Assembly: GCF_019355555.1 (NCBI RefSeq) | Contig: NZ_CP072141.1 | Span: 2,846,001-2,910,000, forward strand | Direction: 5' to 3' | Source: Rhizobium sp. L51/94 | GTDB lineage: Bacteria; Pseudomonadota; Alphaproteobacteria; Rhizobiales; Rhizobiaceae | DNA: 64,000 bases | Shown: piece by piece, positions 52,264-61,011 of the stretch | Layout of the letters: every line of letters begins with the position of its first letter | Position numbering within the stretch: the stretch's first letter is position 1 | Made by a program: the position numbers and the translations under genes | Notes under the pieces: model-generated | Told to the model about the DNA's origin: nothing | What the model saw: the letters and a program-made list of their open reading frames with translations, nothing else | Database searches by the model: none

Positions 52264-53532
52264 CTAGAATTTGACCTTGACCGACGTCGAAAGGGCGCCG
52301 ACGAAATCGTTGCCGTAGCGATAGGTGACATCGTCGCCGTAGGTCACGCCACCGGAGGTAACGGTCCCGGACTTGCCTGAAGTTAGCAGACCGACAGCGC
52401 CGGCAAGCCGGTATTCGACATGCTCGGTCGGCGAGAAGGAAAGGCCTGCCCCGAGCATCCAAGTATCGGACGACAGGCCATAGCCCTGGCTCGTGCCCTG
52501 GTCCCAGGTGAGGCTGACGGCGCCGCTCCACTGGGCATTGAACTTGTGGCCGATGCCGCCGCTCAACGTCCATCCGTCCTTGTAGAGGAGATCGAGGGAG
52601 GTCAGTTCCGCGGCGCTGCCCGGCCTGCAGGCGACAACTCCGCGCGTCGATTTCGGACAGAATGCGATACTCTGCAGCGTGCTCCAGTTGGTCCACTTGG
52701 CAGAACCGAACGCCAGCCAGTCGGGCGCGATGCCGGTCTGCAGCTTCAGCTCCAGCGAATCCGGCGCCGTGGCCGATCCGTAGACGGGCGTGACCGTGCC
52801 CACCGCCGGATTACCCGGGACTGCAATCTTCGGCACGGATGTCAGATCCACCGTGCCGGACAGATTGTCGTACTTGACCTGGCTGTTATAGACGAGGCTG
52901 GCCCGCATGGCGTATTCGGGGATCTCGTAGGCAACGCCCGAACGCCAGCCCCAGCCGCTGTCGCTGATATCGAGACGACCCATGCCGCTGTAGAGGGACG
53001 ACAGCGACGCCGGCAAGGGCACCACCAATTCTTCCTTGAATCCACCGACCTCCTGGTAGAAGCCACCGCCGATCAGCCGCAGCTGGCCCGGACCTGCATC
53101 GAACTTGTAGGAGCAGGTCAGGCCGTAGTTGTGGCTGTATATCTTTTCGTCGCTGTTATAGTTGGCACCGGCCCAGTTTGTCCCGGGATTGGAATGGGCG
53201 CCGAACGGCTCGGAGTAGTCGGCCAGGCAATCGACATCGTCTGTGATACCGATCTTGATGCCCACGGAAGGCACGCCAAAATTGGGACCGTCGCTGACGG
53301 ACTGCGGGCGATTGTTGAGGTTTCCATCACGTGGATTGATGTCACGTGCATTGGTCAGCTTGCGCTCCGGCATCACGAACGTGACTCCGCCCTCGAAAGC
53401 ATAGCGTGACTTATCGAACAGCAGATCTATGTCATAACCCGCGCGCTCGATGCCTCCGGCCGCTGCGGAGCTGACGAAGCTACAGCCGGCAAGCAGCACG
53501 AGGGCGGCCTTGGCCACTGCACGATGTCCCAT
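52264..53532 (-). CDS. FadL/OMPP1/TodX-type outer-membrane transport protein
   Basis: A 422-aa predicted beta-barrel. The signal peptide (ALVLLAGCSFVSSAAAG) is followed by GGIERAGYDIDLLFD, which matches the N-terminal hatch of FadL-type channels. The rest alternates polar and hydrophobic residues, with Trp/Tyr girdles (SGWGWRSGVAYEIPEYAMRA; PDWLAFGSAKWTNWSTL; DTWMLGAGLSFSPTEHVEYR). It ends in Phe, as outer-membrane proteins do. The family takes up long-chain fatty acids or other hydrophobic compounds; the substrate here is unknown. The ATG at 53532 has GGGGAAG just upstream. Monocistronic. Confidence 0.87.
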   Translation of the reverse strand: MGHRAVAKAALVLLAGCSFVSSAAAGGIERAGYDIDLLFDKSRYAFEGGVTFVMPERKLTNARDINPRDGNLNNRPQSVSDGPNFGVPSVGIKIGITDDVDCLADYSEPFGAHSNPGTNWAGANYNSDEKIYSHNYGLTCSYKFDAGPGQLRLIGGGFYQEVGGFKEELVVPLPASLSSLYSGMGRLDISDSGWGWRSGVAYEIPEYAMRASLVYNSQVKYDNLSGTVDLTSVPKIAVPGNPAVGTVTPVYGSATAPDSLELKLQTGIAPDWLAFGSAKWTNWSTLQSIAFCPKSTRGVVACRPGSAAELTSLDLLYKDGWTLSGGIGHKFNAQWSGAVSLTWDQGTSQGYGLSSDTWMLGAGLSFSPTEHVEYRLAGAVGLLTSGKSGTVTSGGVTYGDDVTYRYGNDFVGALSTSVKVKF

Positions 53533-53867
53533 TACACTTCCCCGGTACCCAACTGCGGCAATCTTACGGTCATCGCAAGAATAGGCAACGTAACGATAAG
53601 CCCGTGATATCAATACTGGAGCGCGCTCCACGAGAAGTAGCGGCATCCTATCGCGTGAATATCACAAAGCGCAAAATTTTCTTCCCGAGAATGTATCGTT
53701 TAGTGCTTGAACTAGATTCTCTTTCTCTGACTTGCGCGCGATGTATCAAACGGATCACAGCAGCGAAATATAACCACCCCCTTAAAATGAGGGGTTTGAT
53801 ATTCAACCCGAGACTATACTTTGAATGTAACCAATCCACCTGAAGTCGAATTTTCTATGGATTCAAG
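53533..53867. other. AT-richer gap between fadL-like gene and valS
   Basis: About 335 nt without a supported gene. It must carry the promoter of the fadL-like gene. A hairpin CCCCT-TAAAATG-AGGGG lies near 53778-53794. The open frames here (for example 53604-53843 plus) are rich in rare residues and lack ribosome-binding sites. Confidence 0.35.
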
Positions 53868-53897
53868 AAGGGCGCACCCCTTTCGTGGCACGCCCTT
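53868..53897 (-). terminator. Putative terminator of valS
   Basis: AAGGGCG (53868-53874) and CGCCCTT (53891-53897) form a stem 37 nt beyond the valS stop. The following minus-strand bases are CTTGAATCC, so the U-tail is weak. Confidence 0.5.
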
Positions 53898-53934
53898 TGT
53901 AATTCCACCGAACGATTCTAAACGGTCGTAGCAA

Positions 53935-56862
53935 TCAGCCGACTTCGCTGAGCCTTGTCAGGGCGACCTTGAGGCTGGCGAGCTGGCTCTGCAGCTCCTC
54001 CAGCCGTTCGCGTTCCGCAGCCACGACTTCGGGGTTGGCGTTGGCAACGAACCGCTCGTTCGACAATTTCCCGACGATGCGATCCGCCTCGGCCTGTGCC
54101 TTGGCGACAGCCTTTTCAAGCCGGCTCCGCTCGGCGTCGATATCGATCAATGTGCCCAGCGGCAGACATGCAGTCGCCTCGCCGATGACGATCTGTGCCG
54201 AGCCCTTCGGCGCAGCTTCGGCGAGCGAGATAGCCTCGACGCGGGCAAGCCGCTTGATCGCCGCATCGTGGCGGAACAGCCGCTCGCGGGTGACGCCATT
54301 GGCATCGACGAACACCAGCGGCGCCGTGGCTGCCGGCGGCACGTTCATTTCCGAGCGCACAGAACGGATGCCCGAGACGAGGTCGATCAGCCAGTTGATC
54401 TCTGCTGCCGCGACATCGTCCGCATAGGACGGCACCGGCCAGTCTGCGTGGCAGATCAATCCATCGCGCTCCTTGCCCTCGCCAGCTGTGTGGGCCCAGA
54501 GCTCCTCCGTCATGAACGGCATGAACGGATGCAGAAGCTTGTAGATCTCTTCCAGCACGTAGGCGCTGCAGCCCTGCGCTTCGACCTTGTCAGCCTCTTC
54601 CTCGCCCATGAAGACGGGCTTCAGCAGTTCCAGGTACCAGTCGCAGAACTGGTTCCAGACAAAGCGATAGAGAGCGCCGGCCGCGTCGTTGAACCGGTAA
54701 GCCTCCAGCGCCTCCGTGACATCACGGGTGGTGCGCGCCAGTTCCGTCAGGATCCAGCGGTTGACCGTCAGTTCGGCCGCCTCGGGCACAAAATGCGCGC
54801 CACTGGCAGCGCCGTTCATCTCCGCGAAACGCGTCGCATTCCACAGCTTGGTGCCGAAGTTGCGGTAGCCGGCGATGCGCGCCGGATCGAGTTTCACGTC
54901 GCGGCCCTGCGCTGCCATGATGGCCAGCGTGAAACGTAGCGAGTCGGCGCCGTACTCGTCGATCAGTTCCAGCGGATCGATGACGTTGCCTTTCGACTTC
55001 GACATCTTCTGGCCGCTCTTGTCGCGAACCAGTGCGTGAACATAGACCGTATTGAACGGCTCTACCCCGTTGCCGGCGTCGTCCTTCATGAAGTGCAGGC
55101 CCATCATCATCATTCGGGCGACCCAGAAGAAGATAATGTCGAAACCGGTGACCAGCACGTTGGTCGGATAGTAGCGGGCAAGCTCGGCCGTCTGCTCAGG
55201 CCAGCCGAGCGTCGAGAACGGCCAGAGGGCGGACGAGAACCAGGTGTCGAGCACATCCTCGTCGCGGATGAGGATTTCACCCGGCTTGAAGTTCTCCAGT
55301 TTCTCCTCGACCCAGGCCTTCCAGACACCTTCGTGAGACAGGTAATGCTGGATCGCCGCCTGCAGCGCCTCTTCCTCGGTCTTTTCGACGAAAACCTGAC
55401 CATCCGGGCCATACCAGGCCGGGATCTGGTGACCCCACCAAAGCTGGCGCGAAATGCACCAGGGCTGGATGTTGTCCATCCACTCGTAATAGGTCTTGTC
55501 CCAGTTCTTCGGCACGAAATTGGTGCGGCCTTCGCGCACGGAGGCGATGGCCGGCCCTGCCAGCGTCTTCGCATCGACGAACCACTGGTCGGTCAGCATA
55601 GGCTCGATGACGACGTTCGAGCGGTCGCCGAACGGCTGCATGATCTTCTTGGCTTCGACGTAGGGAATATCGTTGCCGTCGGCATCCTTGACGGTAACCG
55701 CCAGGCCCTCGGCGTTGATCGCATCGACGATGCGCTTGCGGGCGACGAGCCGGTCGAGGCCGCGATATTCTTCCGGTACGAGGTTGATGTCGTCGATTTC
55801 GGATTCCGTCGGCATGTCGCCGCCGCGGGCAATCGCCTGCGCCTGGGCAGCGCAGACTGCGTAGGGCTCGCCGTCATCGCGCATTTCGGCGCGGCCGTTC
55901 ATCAGCCGGTAGAGCGGGATGTCGTTGCGCTTGGCGACCTGGTAGTCGTTGAAATCATGGGCGCCGGTAATCTTCACCGCGCCGGAGCCAAAATCTGGTT
56001 CCGGATATTCGTCGGTGATGATCGGGATCAGGCGGCGATGCTCCTTCGGCCCGACGGGGATTTCACAGAGCTTGCCGACGATAGGTGCATAGCGTGTATC
56101 CGAGGGGTGAACGGCCACGGCACCATCTCCCAGCATCGTCTCCGGCCGGGTCGTCGCAATCGAGATGTAGTCGCGCTCCTCCTGGAAAGTGACGTTACCG
56201 TCGGCATCCTTCTCGACATAGGTGTATGTCTCGCCGCCAGCCAGGCGGTATTTGAAGTGCCACATATGGCCGTTGACTTCGCGGCTTTCGACCTCGATGT
56301 CGGAGATTGCGGTTTCGAACTGCGGGTCCCAGTTGACCAGCCGCTTGCCGCGATAGATCAGGCCCTCCTTGTAGAGCGACACGAAGACCTTGAGGACGGC
56401 TTCCGACAGCCCCTCGTCCATGGTGAAGCGCTCGCGCGACCAGTCGCAGGAGGCGCCGAGGCGCTTCAGCTGGTTGAAGATCAGACCGCCCGACTCGTCC
56501 TTCCATTCCCAGACCTTGTCGATGAAGGCTTCGCGGCCCATGGCGACACGGCCGGGCAGCTGCAATTCCTTCAGCTTGCGCTCGACGACCATCTGCGTGG
56601 CGATGCCGGCATGGTCCATGCCTGGCTGCCAGAGCACGTCCTTGCCGCGCATCCGCTCGAAACGCACCATGATGTCCTGCAACGTGTTGTTGAGCGCGTG
56701 GCCCATGTGCAGCGAACCGGTGACGTTCGGAGGCGGAATGACGATGGTGAACGTCTCGGCTCCCGGCTTGGCATTGGCACCAGCGCGAAACGCGTCGGCC
56801 TCGTCCCATTTCTGGGCGATTTTCGGCTCAACAGCGGCAGAATCATAGGTCTTTTCGAGCAT
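53935..56862 (-). CDS. valS: Valyl-tRNA synthetase
   Basis: A 975-aa class I synthetase. The HIGH motif is in PPPNVTGSLHMGHAL and the KMSKS motif in GQKMSKSKGNVIDP. The editing domain contains ATTRPETMLGDGAVAVHPSD. The C-terminal coiled coil (LEKAVAKAQAEADRIVGKL; ERERLEELQSQLASLK) is typical of ValRS. The start MLEKTYDSAAVEPKI is the standard one. It follows popZ on the same strand by 118 nt, with a terminator in between. Confidence 0.97.
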   Translation of the reverse strand: MLEKTYDSAAVEPKIAQKWDEADAFRAGANAKPGAETFTIVIPPPNVTGSLHMGHALNNTLQDIMVRFERMRGKDVLWQPGMDHAGIATQMVVERKLKELQLPGRVAMGREAFIDKVWEWKDESGGLIFNQLKRLGASCDWSRERFTMDEGLSEAVLKVFVSLYKEGLIYRGKRLVNWDPQFETAISDIEVESREVNGHMWHFKYRLAGGETYTYVEKDADGNVTFQEERDYISIATTRPETMLGDGAVAVHPSDTRYAPIVGKLCEIPVGPKEHRRLIPIITDEYPEPDFGSGAVKITGAHDFNDYQVAKRNDIPLYRLMNGRAEMRDDGEPYAVCAAQAQAIARGGDMPTESEIDDINLVPEEYRGLDRLVARKRIVDAINAEGLAVTVKDADGNDIPYVEAKKIMQPFGDRSNVVIEPMLTDQWFVDAKTLAGPAIASVREGRTNFVPKNWDKTYYEWMDNIQPWCISRQLWWGHQIPAWYGPDGQVFVEKTEEEALQAAIQHYLSHEGVWKAWVEEKLENFKPGEILIRDEDVLDTWFSSALWPFSTLGWPEQTAELARYYPTNVLVTGFDIIFFWVARMMMMGLHFMKDDAGNGVEPFNTVYVHALVRDKSGQKMSKSKGNVIDPLELIDEYGADSLRFTLAIMAAQGRDVKLDPARIAGYRNFGTKLWNATRFAEMNGAASGAHFVPEAAELTVNRWILTELARTTRDVTEALEAYRFNDAAGALYRFVWNQFCDWYLELLKPVFMGEEEADKVEAQGCSAYVLEEIYKLLHPFMPFMTEELWAHTAGEGKERDGLICHADWPVPSYADDVAAAEINWLIDLVSGIRSVRSEMNVPPAATAPLVFVDANGVTRERLFRHDAAIKRLARVEAISLAEAAPKGSAQIVIGEATACLPLGTLIDIDAERSRLEKAVAKAQAEADRIVGKLSNERFVANANPEVVAAERERLEELQSQLASLKVALTRLSEVG

Positions 56863-56927
56863 TTTGGGACCGGATCTAGAGTTCGATGATGCCGGTTGGT
56901 AAACAGGATGGCCGTCGGCAAGTCAAT

Positions 56928-56956
56928 AAAAAAGCCGCCCCGTGCCCGGAGCGGCT
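56928..56956 (-). terminator. Rho-independent terminator of popZ
   Basis: On the minus strand AGCCGC-T-CCG pairs with CGG-G-GCGGCT around GGCA and runs into TTTTTT, 25 nt after the popZ stop. valS therefore depends on readthrough or its own promoter. Confidence 0.87.
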
Positions 56957-56980
56957 GTTGTCGCCAGGTATCGGGAAAAA

Positions 56981-57934
56981 CTAGCGGCGGGGCCCGCGGG
57001 CAACCCGCTCGATCTCCTCGCGTACCAGCTTTTCGACCAGCGTCGGCAGGTTGTCGTCCAGCCATTCCTGCAGCATCGGCCGCAGCATGTCCTGGGCTAT
57101 GTCGTCGAGCGAGCGGCGCTCGGCGCCAAGCGCTGCGGCAAGCTCGTCGAACGAACGCGCAACCTGCTCGCCGGTGGCTTCAGAGACCAGCATCTTCTGG
57201 GCCTCTTCATGCAGCTGCGGCAGGAACCGGTCATGCTGCTCAGCAGGCGCGACATAGGCGGCTTCCGGCTCGACATGAACCGGCTGGGGTGCAGTGGCGC
57301 GCTCGGGCTGCGGCTGTGTCCGGACACCGGATGGCATGTCAGGCGCCCGAGTGACCTGTTCGACGACCTGCTGCACAGGCTCGACCGGCCTGATGTGCAC
57401 GACCACGTCGGACATCTCGGCCGCAAAATCCTGCGACACGGCGGCCATCGGTTCACGTTGCGTATGCCGCACTTCCGCCTCGGCGGCATCGGGCTGCATC
57501 GCATGCGAGCCAAGGCGCACCTCGGCGAGACGGGCGGCCATCGCCGGCGGCAATTCGCGAGACGGCGCCGCTTCACGCGACGCGTTCATCTGCATGGAAT
57601 TGCGATCGGAAGCGGCACGCACGCGGGCTGCCACGTCGGCGAGCGACATGGTGCTGCGCGGCGCTGCATCCGGATCGTGGCCGGCCGAATTGGCGGCAAC
57701 GAACCGCGGGTCCTGGGGAGCCGGCATCGGCGGCATGTCGTCGAGCGCGCCTTCGAACTCATCGTCGACGGTCAGATGGATGTCGTTGTCATCGTTTTCC
57801 GCAGCTTCGTACACCGGCGGCATCGGGGCCGACAGGGAAGGACCACCGCCTGGCTCGTTGCTTTCGATGATCTTGCGGATAGAGGCAAGAATCTCTTCCA
57901 TCGACGGTTCACGCGCAACATTGGACTGAGCCAT
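56981..57934 (-). CDS. popZ: Polar organizing protein PopZ (DUF2497)
   Basis: A 317-aa protein. The N-terminal helix EPSMEEILASIRKIIESNE is the PopZ/DUF2497 signature. A long acidic, Pro-rich disordered middle follows. The C-terminal helical module (RSLDDIAQDMLRPMLQEWLDDNLPTLVEKLVREEIERV) drives self-assembly. PopZ forms a polar scaffold that anchors the chromosome origin; in rhizobia and Agrobacterium it marks the growing or new pole. The popZ-valS neighbourhood is shared with Caulobacter. The ATG at 57934 is preferred over one two codons upstream. Confidence 0.94.
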   Translation of the reverse strand: MAQSNVAREPSMEEILASIRKIIESNEPGGGPSLSAPMPPVYEAAENDDNDIHLTVDDEFEGALDDMPPMPAPQDPRFVAANSAGHDPDAAPRSTMSLADVAARVRAASDRNSMQMNASREAAPSRELPPAMAARLAEVRLGSHAMQPDAAEAEVRHTQREPMAAVSQDFAAEMSDVVVHIRPVEPVQQVVEQVTRAPDMPSGVRTQPQPERATAPQPVHVEPEAAYVAPAEQHDRFLPQLHEEAQKMLVSEATGEQVARSFDELAAALGAERRSLDDIAQDMLRPMLQEWLDDNLPTLVEKLVREEIERVARGPRR

Positions 57935-58122
57935 TTTCATCCCCGTTATCCTGCAGAAAGGACCGAAATGCCAGCGCGCCAGCCATTCGAATCATCGCTA
58001 CCTTAGGATACTCTCCGGGGGAAAAAAATCACCGCGAATCGACTAAGTGCGCTGATGCACAGTTTTGTTTACCTTGTCCAGAGCCGCACGCAAAAGCAGC
58101 GGCTATGGAAAAACTGCAAATG

Positions 58123-58146
58123 AAAACGGGCACCCAGGGTGCCCGT
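58123..58146 (-). terminator. Terminator after the PIMT-family gene
   Basis: On the minus strand ACGGGCACC-CTG-GGTGCCCGT is followed by TTTC, starting 29 nt past the stop at 58175. It separates this gene from popZ. Confidence 0.85.
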
Positions 58147-58174
58147 CCGAAAGATCGTCAACCCATGGTATTGC

Positions 58175-58846
58175 TCAGAAGACGAATTCCTTGACCTTGG
58201 CAAAGCCCGGCAGCGCCTTCACGGAAGCGTTGAAAAATGCGTTTTCCGAGATTGCGCCACGTTCGCGCACGAACACCGAGGCACGCGCCGAATTGCCGAA
58301 ACCCTTGACGACGACGAGACGGCCATTGTCACGCAACTGCTCGAAAAGATCGGAGGATACTTCTTCGACCGCGCCGTTGACGAAGATCAGATCGTAAGGC
58401 GCCCCGGCCGCATGGCCCTTTTCGAGCGCACCCGTCGCCACCGTGACATTGCCATAGCCAAGCGCCGAAAGCGTTTCGCGCGCCTGCGACGCCAAAGCGC
58501 CGTCGCATTCGAGCGCGACGACCGAGCCCGAAAGCAGCGACAGCAGCGCCGAGGTGTAGCCCGTCCCGGCACCGACCTCGAGGACGACATCGTCCTTGCC
58601 GATTGCCGCAAGCTGCAGCAGCTTTGCCAGCGGCGATGCCTGCATCAGGTACCGGGGCGGATTGCCGTCACGAGCAGGACAGATCTCGACGTCATTATCA
58701 ATATATGCCAGCACCTTGAGCTTTTCCGGCACGAACGCTTCGCGCGGCACGGCGAGGAAAGCGTTCAGCACGGAGTGCGAGGTCACATCCGTCGTCCTGA
58801 TCTGGCTCTCGACCATCTTCAGCCGCGCGGTTCCGAAATCCATCAT
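58175..58846 (-). CDS. PIMT-family (protein-L-isoaspartate-like) methyltransferase
   Basis: A 223-aa SAM-dependent protein, paralogous to pcm at 36046. The N-terminus (FGTARLKMVESQIRTTDV) is the one found in the rhizobial PIMT-like group. The SAM motif is LEVGAGTGYTSALLS, followed by ALECDGALASQARE. The segment before it (YLMQASPLAKLLQLAAI) replaces the R-T-I-P-I-E-C-G block of true Pcm, so isoaspartate repair activity is uncertain. The start is the ATG pair at 58846/58843. In other rhizobia I recall tolC between this gene and popZ; here the gap is 240 nt and holds no tolC. Confidence 0.85.
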   Translation of the reverse strand: MMDFGTARLKMVESQIRTTDVTSHSVLNAFLAVPREAFVPEKLKVLAYIDNDVEICPARDGNPPRYLMQASPLAKLLQLAAIGKDDVVLEVGAGTGYTSALLSLLSGSVVALECDGALASQARETLSALGYGNVTVATGALEKGHAAGAPYDLIFVNGAVEEVSSDLFEQLRDNGRLVVVKGFGNSARASVFVRERGAISENAFFNASVKALPGFAKVKEFVF

Positions 58847-59051
58847 GCTGTCCCGCCCCATCAAAAGCGATTATCCGTGCACCGTCTTAATCGCCACCGC
58901 GAAAGCTTTCAAGGCGTGGATGTGGACCGGAGGGAAATTCGTGCGGGGGAGCGCAGTTGGCGAAGCGGGCGGGAACGTTGCCTGCAATCCGCTACCTAAC
59001 TCAAAAGCATGATCAGATTTACGACGCAAACATTCAATGATCTGCCATTTA

Positions 59052-59552
59052 CTATTGTTTTGTCGGCATTTGGTAAAAAGGCGAAGGTAACGGCTTCTCC
59101 TTCGGCAAATTATCTTGCACCGCCTTCAGCAAAGCGTCGAATTTTTCGTTTGTATCAGCGGTTAGAGTTTCAACGCGCTTGTTTAGTGCGTCGTAGTGCG
59201 CGTTCATCGCGTTGATTGGAGGCGTCATTTTTTCGACGGCGTCTTGTGAAACTTTTTGAGCATCCATTCCCACGCTGAACCACTGGCCACCATAAGCCAT
59301 AATCGCAACAGTCAAGCCGAGAGCCGCAATGGCCGTCACAATGACTGTCATTTTCGTGCCGTTGGTGGTGGTTTCCAGATGACCCATTTTAGCATTAATG
59401 AGCTTTAACTCACCGAGCAACTCAGCAAACTTTGTGTCAGTTCTCGCCTCTGCAGCTGCAATTTTCGCATCCACTTCGCTCATACCACCGTTTGCCCCCC
59501 CACCGCCGATGCTTTGCAACGGGCTTTTATTTTCAACCACCAACTTCACCAT
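59052..59552 (-). CDS. Coiled-coil, single-pass membrane protein (accessory)
   Basis: A 166-aa protein. The N-terminal part is a predicted coiled coil (SEVDAKIAAAEARTDTKFAE, then LLGELKLINAKMGHLE). One helix crosses the membrane (VIVTAIAALGLTVAIMAYGG). A second amphipathic coil follows (ALNKRVETLTADTNEKFDAL). The layout resembles small phage- or island-encoded membrane proteins. No enzymatic motif. Base composition is richer in AT than its neighbours, and its start overlaps the end of the zinc-ribbon gene by 20 nt, so the two form an operon. It lies near the 3' end of tRNA-Cys, a common integration spot. Function unknown. Confidence 0.75.
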   Translation of the reverse strand: MVKLVVENKSPLQSIGGGGANGGMSEVDAKIAAAEARTDTKFAELLGELKLINAKMGHLETTTNGTKMTVIVTAIAALGLTVAIMAYGGQWFSVGMDAQKVSQDAVEKMTPPINAMNAHYDALNKRVETLTADTNEKFDALLKAVQDNLPKEKPLPSPFYQMPTKQ

Positions 59553-59826
59553 TTGGATTTGCTTCCAGCCAACTTATGATTGTGGCCATCGAAAATGTCT
59601 TCATATTCCCGCAATTAGCACACGATATTATCGAAACGGGTATTTTAAATGTTTCATACCCGGTGCTGTCTGTCACAGAGAAGCCAGTAACGTACTTCTC
59701 GGAGTTAGTCATAACACTCCAAAGATCAGTTCCGCATGCTTCGCATTTAAGGTCTTCGAGCTTGTTCTCAAAAAACCTAGTCACCTCGGTTGCAGGAGGA
59801 TCAAGCTTGATTTTTGTCTCAGTCAT
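59533..59826 (-). CDS. Zinc-ribbon protein (accessory, 97 aa)
   Basis: A 97-aa cytoplasmic protein with two Cys-x2-Cys knuckles 41 residues apart (LKCEACGTDLWSVM and ISCANCGNMKTF), a zinc-ribbon arrangement. Between them is a polar strand region (YVTGFSVTDSTGYETFKIPV). The C-terminus (ATIISWLEANPNGEVGG) runs into the coiled-coil membrane gene. Start is ATG. AT-richer than the flanks. I do not recognise a named family. With the next gene it makes a two-gene cassette near tRNA-Cys, possibly acquired by transfer (inference). Confidence 0.75.
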   Translation of the reverse strand: MTETKIKLDPPATEVTRFFENKLEDLKCEACGTDLWSVMTNSEKYVTGFSVTDSTGYETFKIPVSIISCANCGNMKTFSMATIISWLEANPNGEVGG

Positions 59827-60003
59827 TTGATCACCGGTGAACGCTTCGGTTTAAGTTGGCAGACCAAGTCCAACGTTGCAATCCACGTCGCAGGGATTCC
59901 CCGCTTTCCGGTCGAAATCCTGGAAACCAAGGAGGAGCGGCTTGCTAGATGTCAGCAATATGCAAAGCTGCCAATAACAACTGGCGTTGATCTAAAAAAT
60001 TGA
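59827..60003 (+). pseudogene. Possible 3' gene fragment next to tRNA-Cys
   Basis: A plus-strand frame is open to a TGA at 60001-60003, 17 nt before the tRNA-Cys 3' end. Its last ~58 codons read as plausible protein (LITGERFGLSWQTKSNVAIH; IPRFPVEILETKEERLA), but upstream the same frame is merely antisense to the zinc-ribbon gene and no start is evident. It could be the tail of a gene cut when the cassette arrived, or chance. I could not identify a family. Confidence 0.25.
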
Positions 60004-60020
60004 TTTCACTGATAAAAAAG

Positions 60021-60094
60021 TGGAGGCCTCGCCCGGAATTGAACCGGGGTACGAGGATTTGCAGTCCTCTGCGTCACCACTCCGCCACGAGGCC
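60021..60094 (-). tRNA. tRNA-Cys (anticodon GCA)
   Basis: A 74-nt tRNA with acceptor GGCCTCG/CGAGGCC, discriminator T and CCA encoded. The anticodon stem-loop AGGACTGCAAATCCT reads GCA. The T-arm is CCGGTTCAATTCCGG. Its 3' end faces the AT-rich accessory cassette. Confidence 0.96.
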
Positions 60095-60251
60095 ATCCGT
60101 GTGTGGTCGCGGCGATTTAGACTAGCTCTAGACAGAGCGCAAGACCATTCGCCGCCAACGGGATAATTTTTCGTGCCCTTCGCGGCCCAGATCGGCTGTC
60201 CTTGCTAGCCCTGCCGCAGCGAAGCGATGCGGCTTTTCCGGGCAGCATACA

Positions 60252-60569
60252 CTATTTGTTGTCCGGCTGACGCTTGCGGCCCCACCACACCGACATGCGA
60301 CGGCGCCAGCGGCGGACGGTGGCGCTGTCCTGAGAGAGGATGACGAAACCGAGCGGTATCATCCAGAATCCGAGAATCGGCAGGAAGCCGAGGCAACCGC
60401 CGCCGATCAGCGCCGTGCCGACCGACATGCGCGCCAGCCGCGATTTCGGCAGCGGCACGTGCACGGAGCCGAGCACCAGCTTGCCGCGTGCGTGATCGAC
60501 GCCAAAACGTTTTTTCGGCCTGGGGCGGCGCGTGGCGTCCGCATGCGGTGGGTTCGAAGCATCATTCAT
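60252..60569 (-). CDS. Small PGPGW-like membrane protein (105 aa)
   Basis: A 105-aa basic protein. A polar N-terminus (RRPRPKKRFGVDHARGKL) is followed by a hairpin of two hydrophobic segments (MSVGTALIGGGCLGFLPILG and FWMIPLGFVILSQDS). The C-terminus is very basic (RRWRRRMSVWWGRKRQ). The layout matches small PGPGW-type transmembrane proteins. Function unknown. The ATG at 60569 is preferred over an in-frame ATG at 60638. Confidence 0.72.
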   Translation of the reverse strand: MNDASNPPHADATRRPRPKKRFGVDHARGKLVLGSVHVPLPKSRLARMSVGTALIGGGCLGFLPILGFWMIPLGFVILSQDSATVRRWRRRMSVWWGRKRQPDNK

Positions 60570-60686
60570 CCACAGGAAATGGGGATATGGGCGATTAATG
60601 CAAGCCGATGGGCGATTTTTGAAAAAACCGCTTGGCAAATCGGGAAAGCATTTGTATTAGGCCACTCACACCGCGCCAAGCGGTCT

Positions 60687-60761
60687 TCCCTGGTAGCTCA
60701 GCGGTAGAGCATTCGACTGTTAATCGACAGGTCGCCAGTTCGAATCTGGCCCGGGGAGCCA
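60687..60761 (+). tRNA. tRNA-Asn (anticodon GUU)
   Basis: A 75-nt tRNA with acceptor TCCCTGG/CCGGGGA (one G-U pair), anticodon stem-loop CGACTGTTAATCG reading GUU, T-arm GCCAGTTCGAATCTGGC and encoded GCCA end. Confidence 0.97.
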
Positions 60762-60767
60762 AATTAT

Positions 60768-60800
60768 AAAAAGCCTTTGCAGAGATGCAGAGGCTTTTTT
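60768..60800 (+). terminator. Terminator after tRNA-Asn
   Basis: AAAGCCTTTGC pairs imperfectly with GCAGAGGCTTT around AGAGAT and is followed by TTTTTTCTTTTT, 7 nt after the tRNA. Confidence 0.85.
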
Positions 60801-61011
60801 CTTTTTCGGTGCAATGGTTTCCCGCTTCCCATTCACACGTTGGGTGAAATGCCCGAGATCGCTACTTCCCAAAAATGAACCGCTACCATGCTTCATGGCA
60901 CATTGCGCTCTCACACACGACCTGCAACCAGTTGACTACAACTGGACAGGTCACGGGGCGCCCCCGAATGATCGCCAAAAGCCGTTGACGCGTCGCCCGA
61001 GGAGCGTGAGA

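Noticed and set aside
53604..53843. 79-codon plus-strand frame before valS
   Set aside because: Rich in Cys/Arg/Asn with no ribosome-binding site, and it overlaps the presumed fadL-like promoter; it looks like chance in AT-rich DNA.
55036..56889. Open frame of 617 codons on the plus strand
   Set aside because: Antisense to valS; no recognisable domain.
58990..60094. tRNA-Cys as an attachment site of an integrated element
   Set aside because: I looked for a repeat of the tRNA 3' end (GGCGAGGCCTCCA) on the far side of the cassette and found none, and there is no integrase gene. Recorded only as an accessory cassette.
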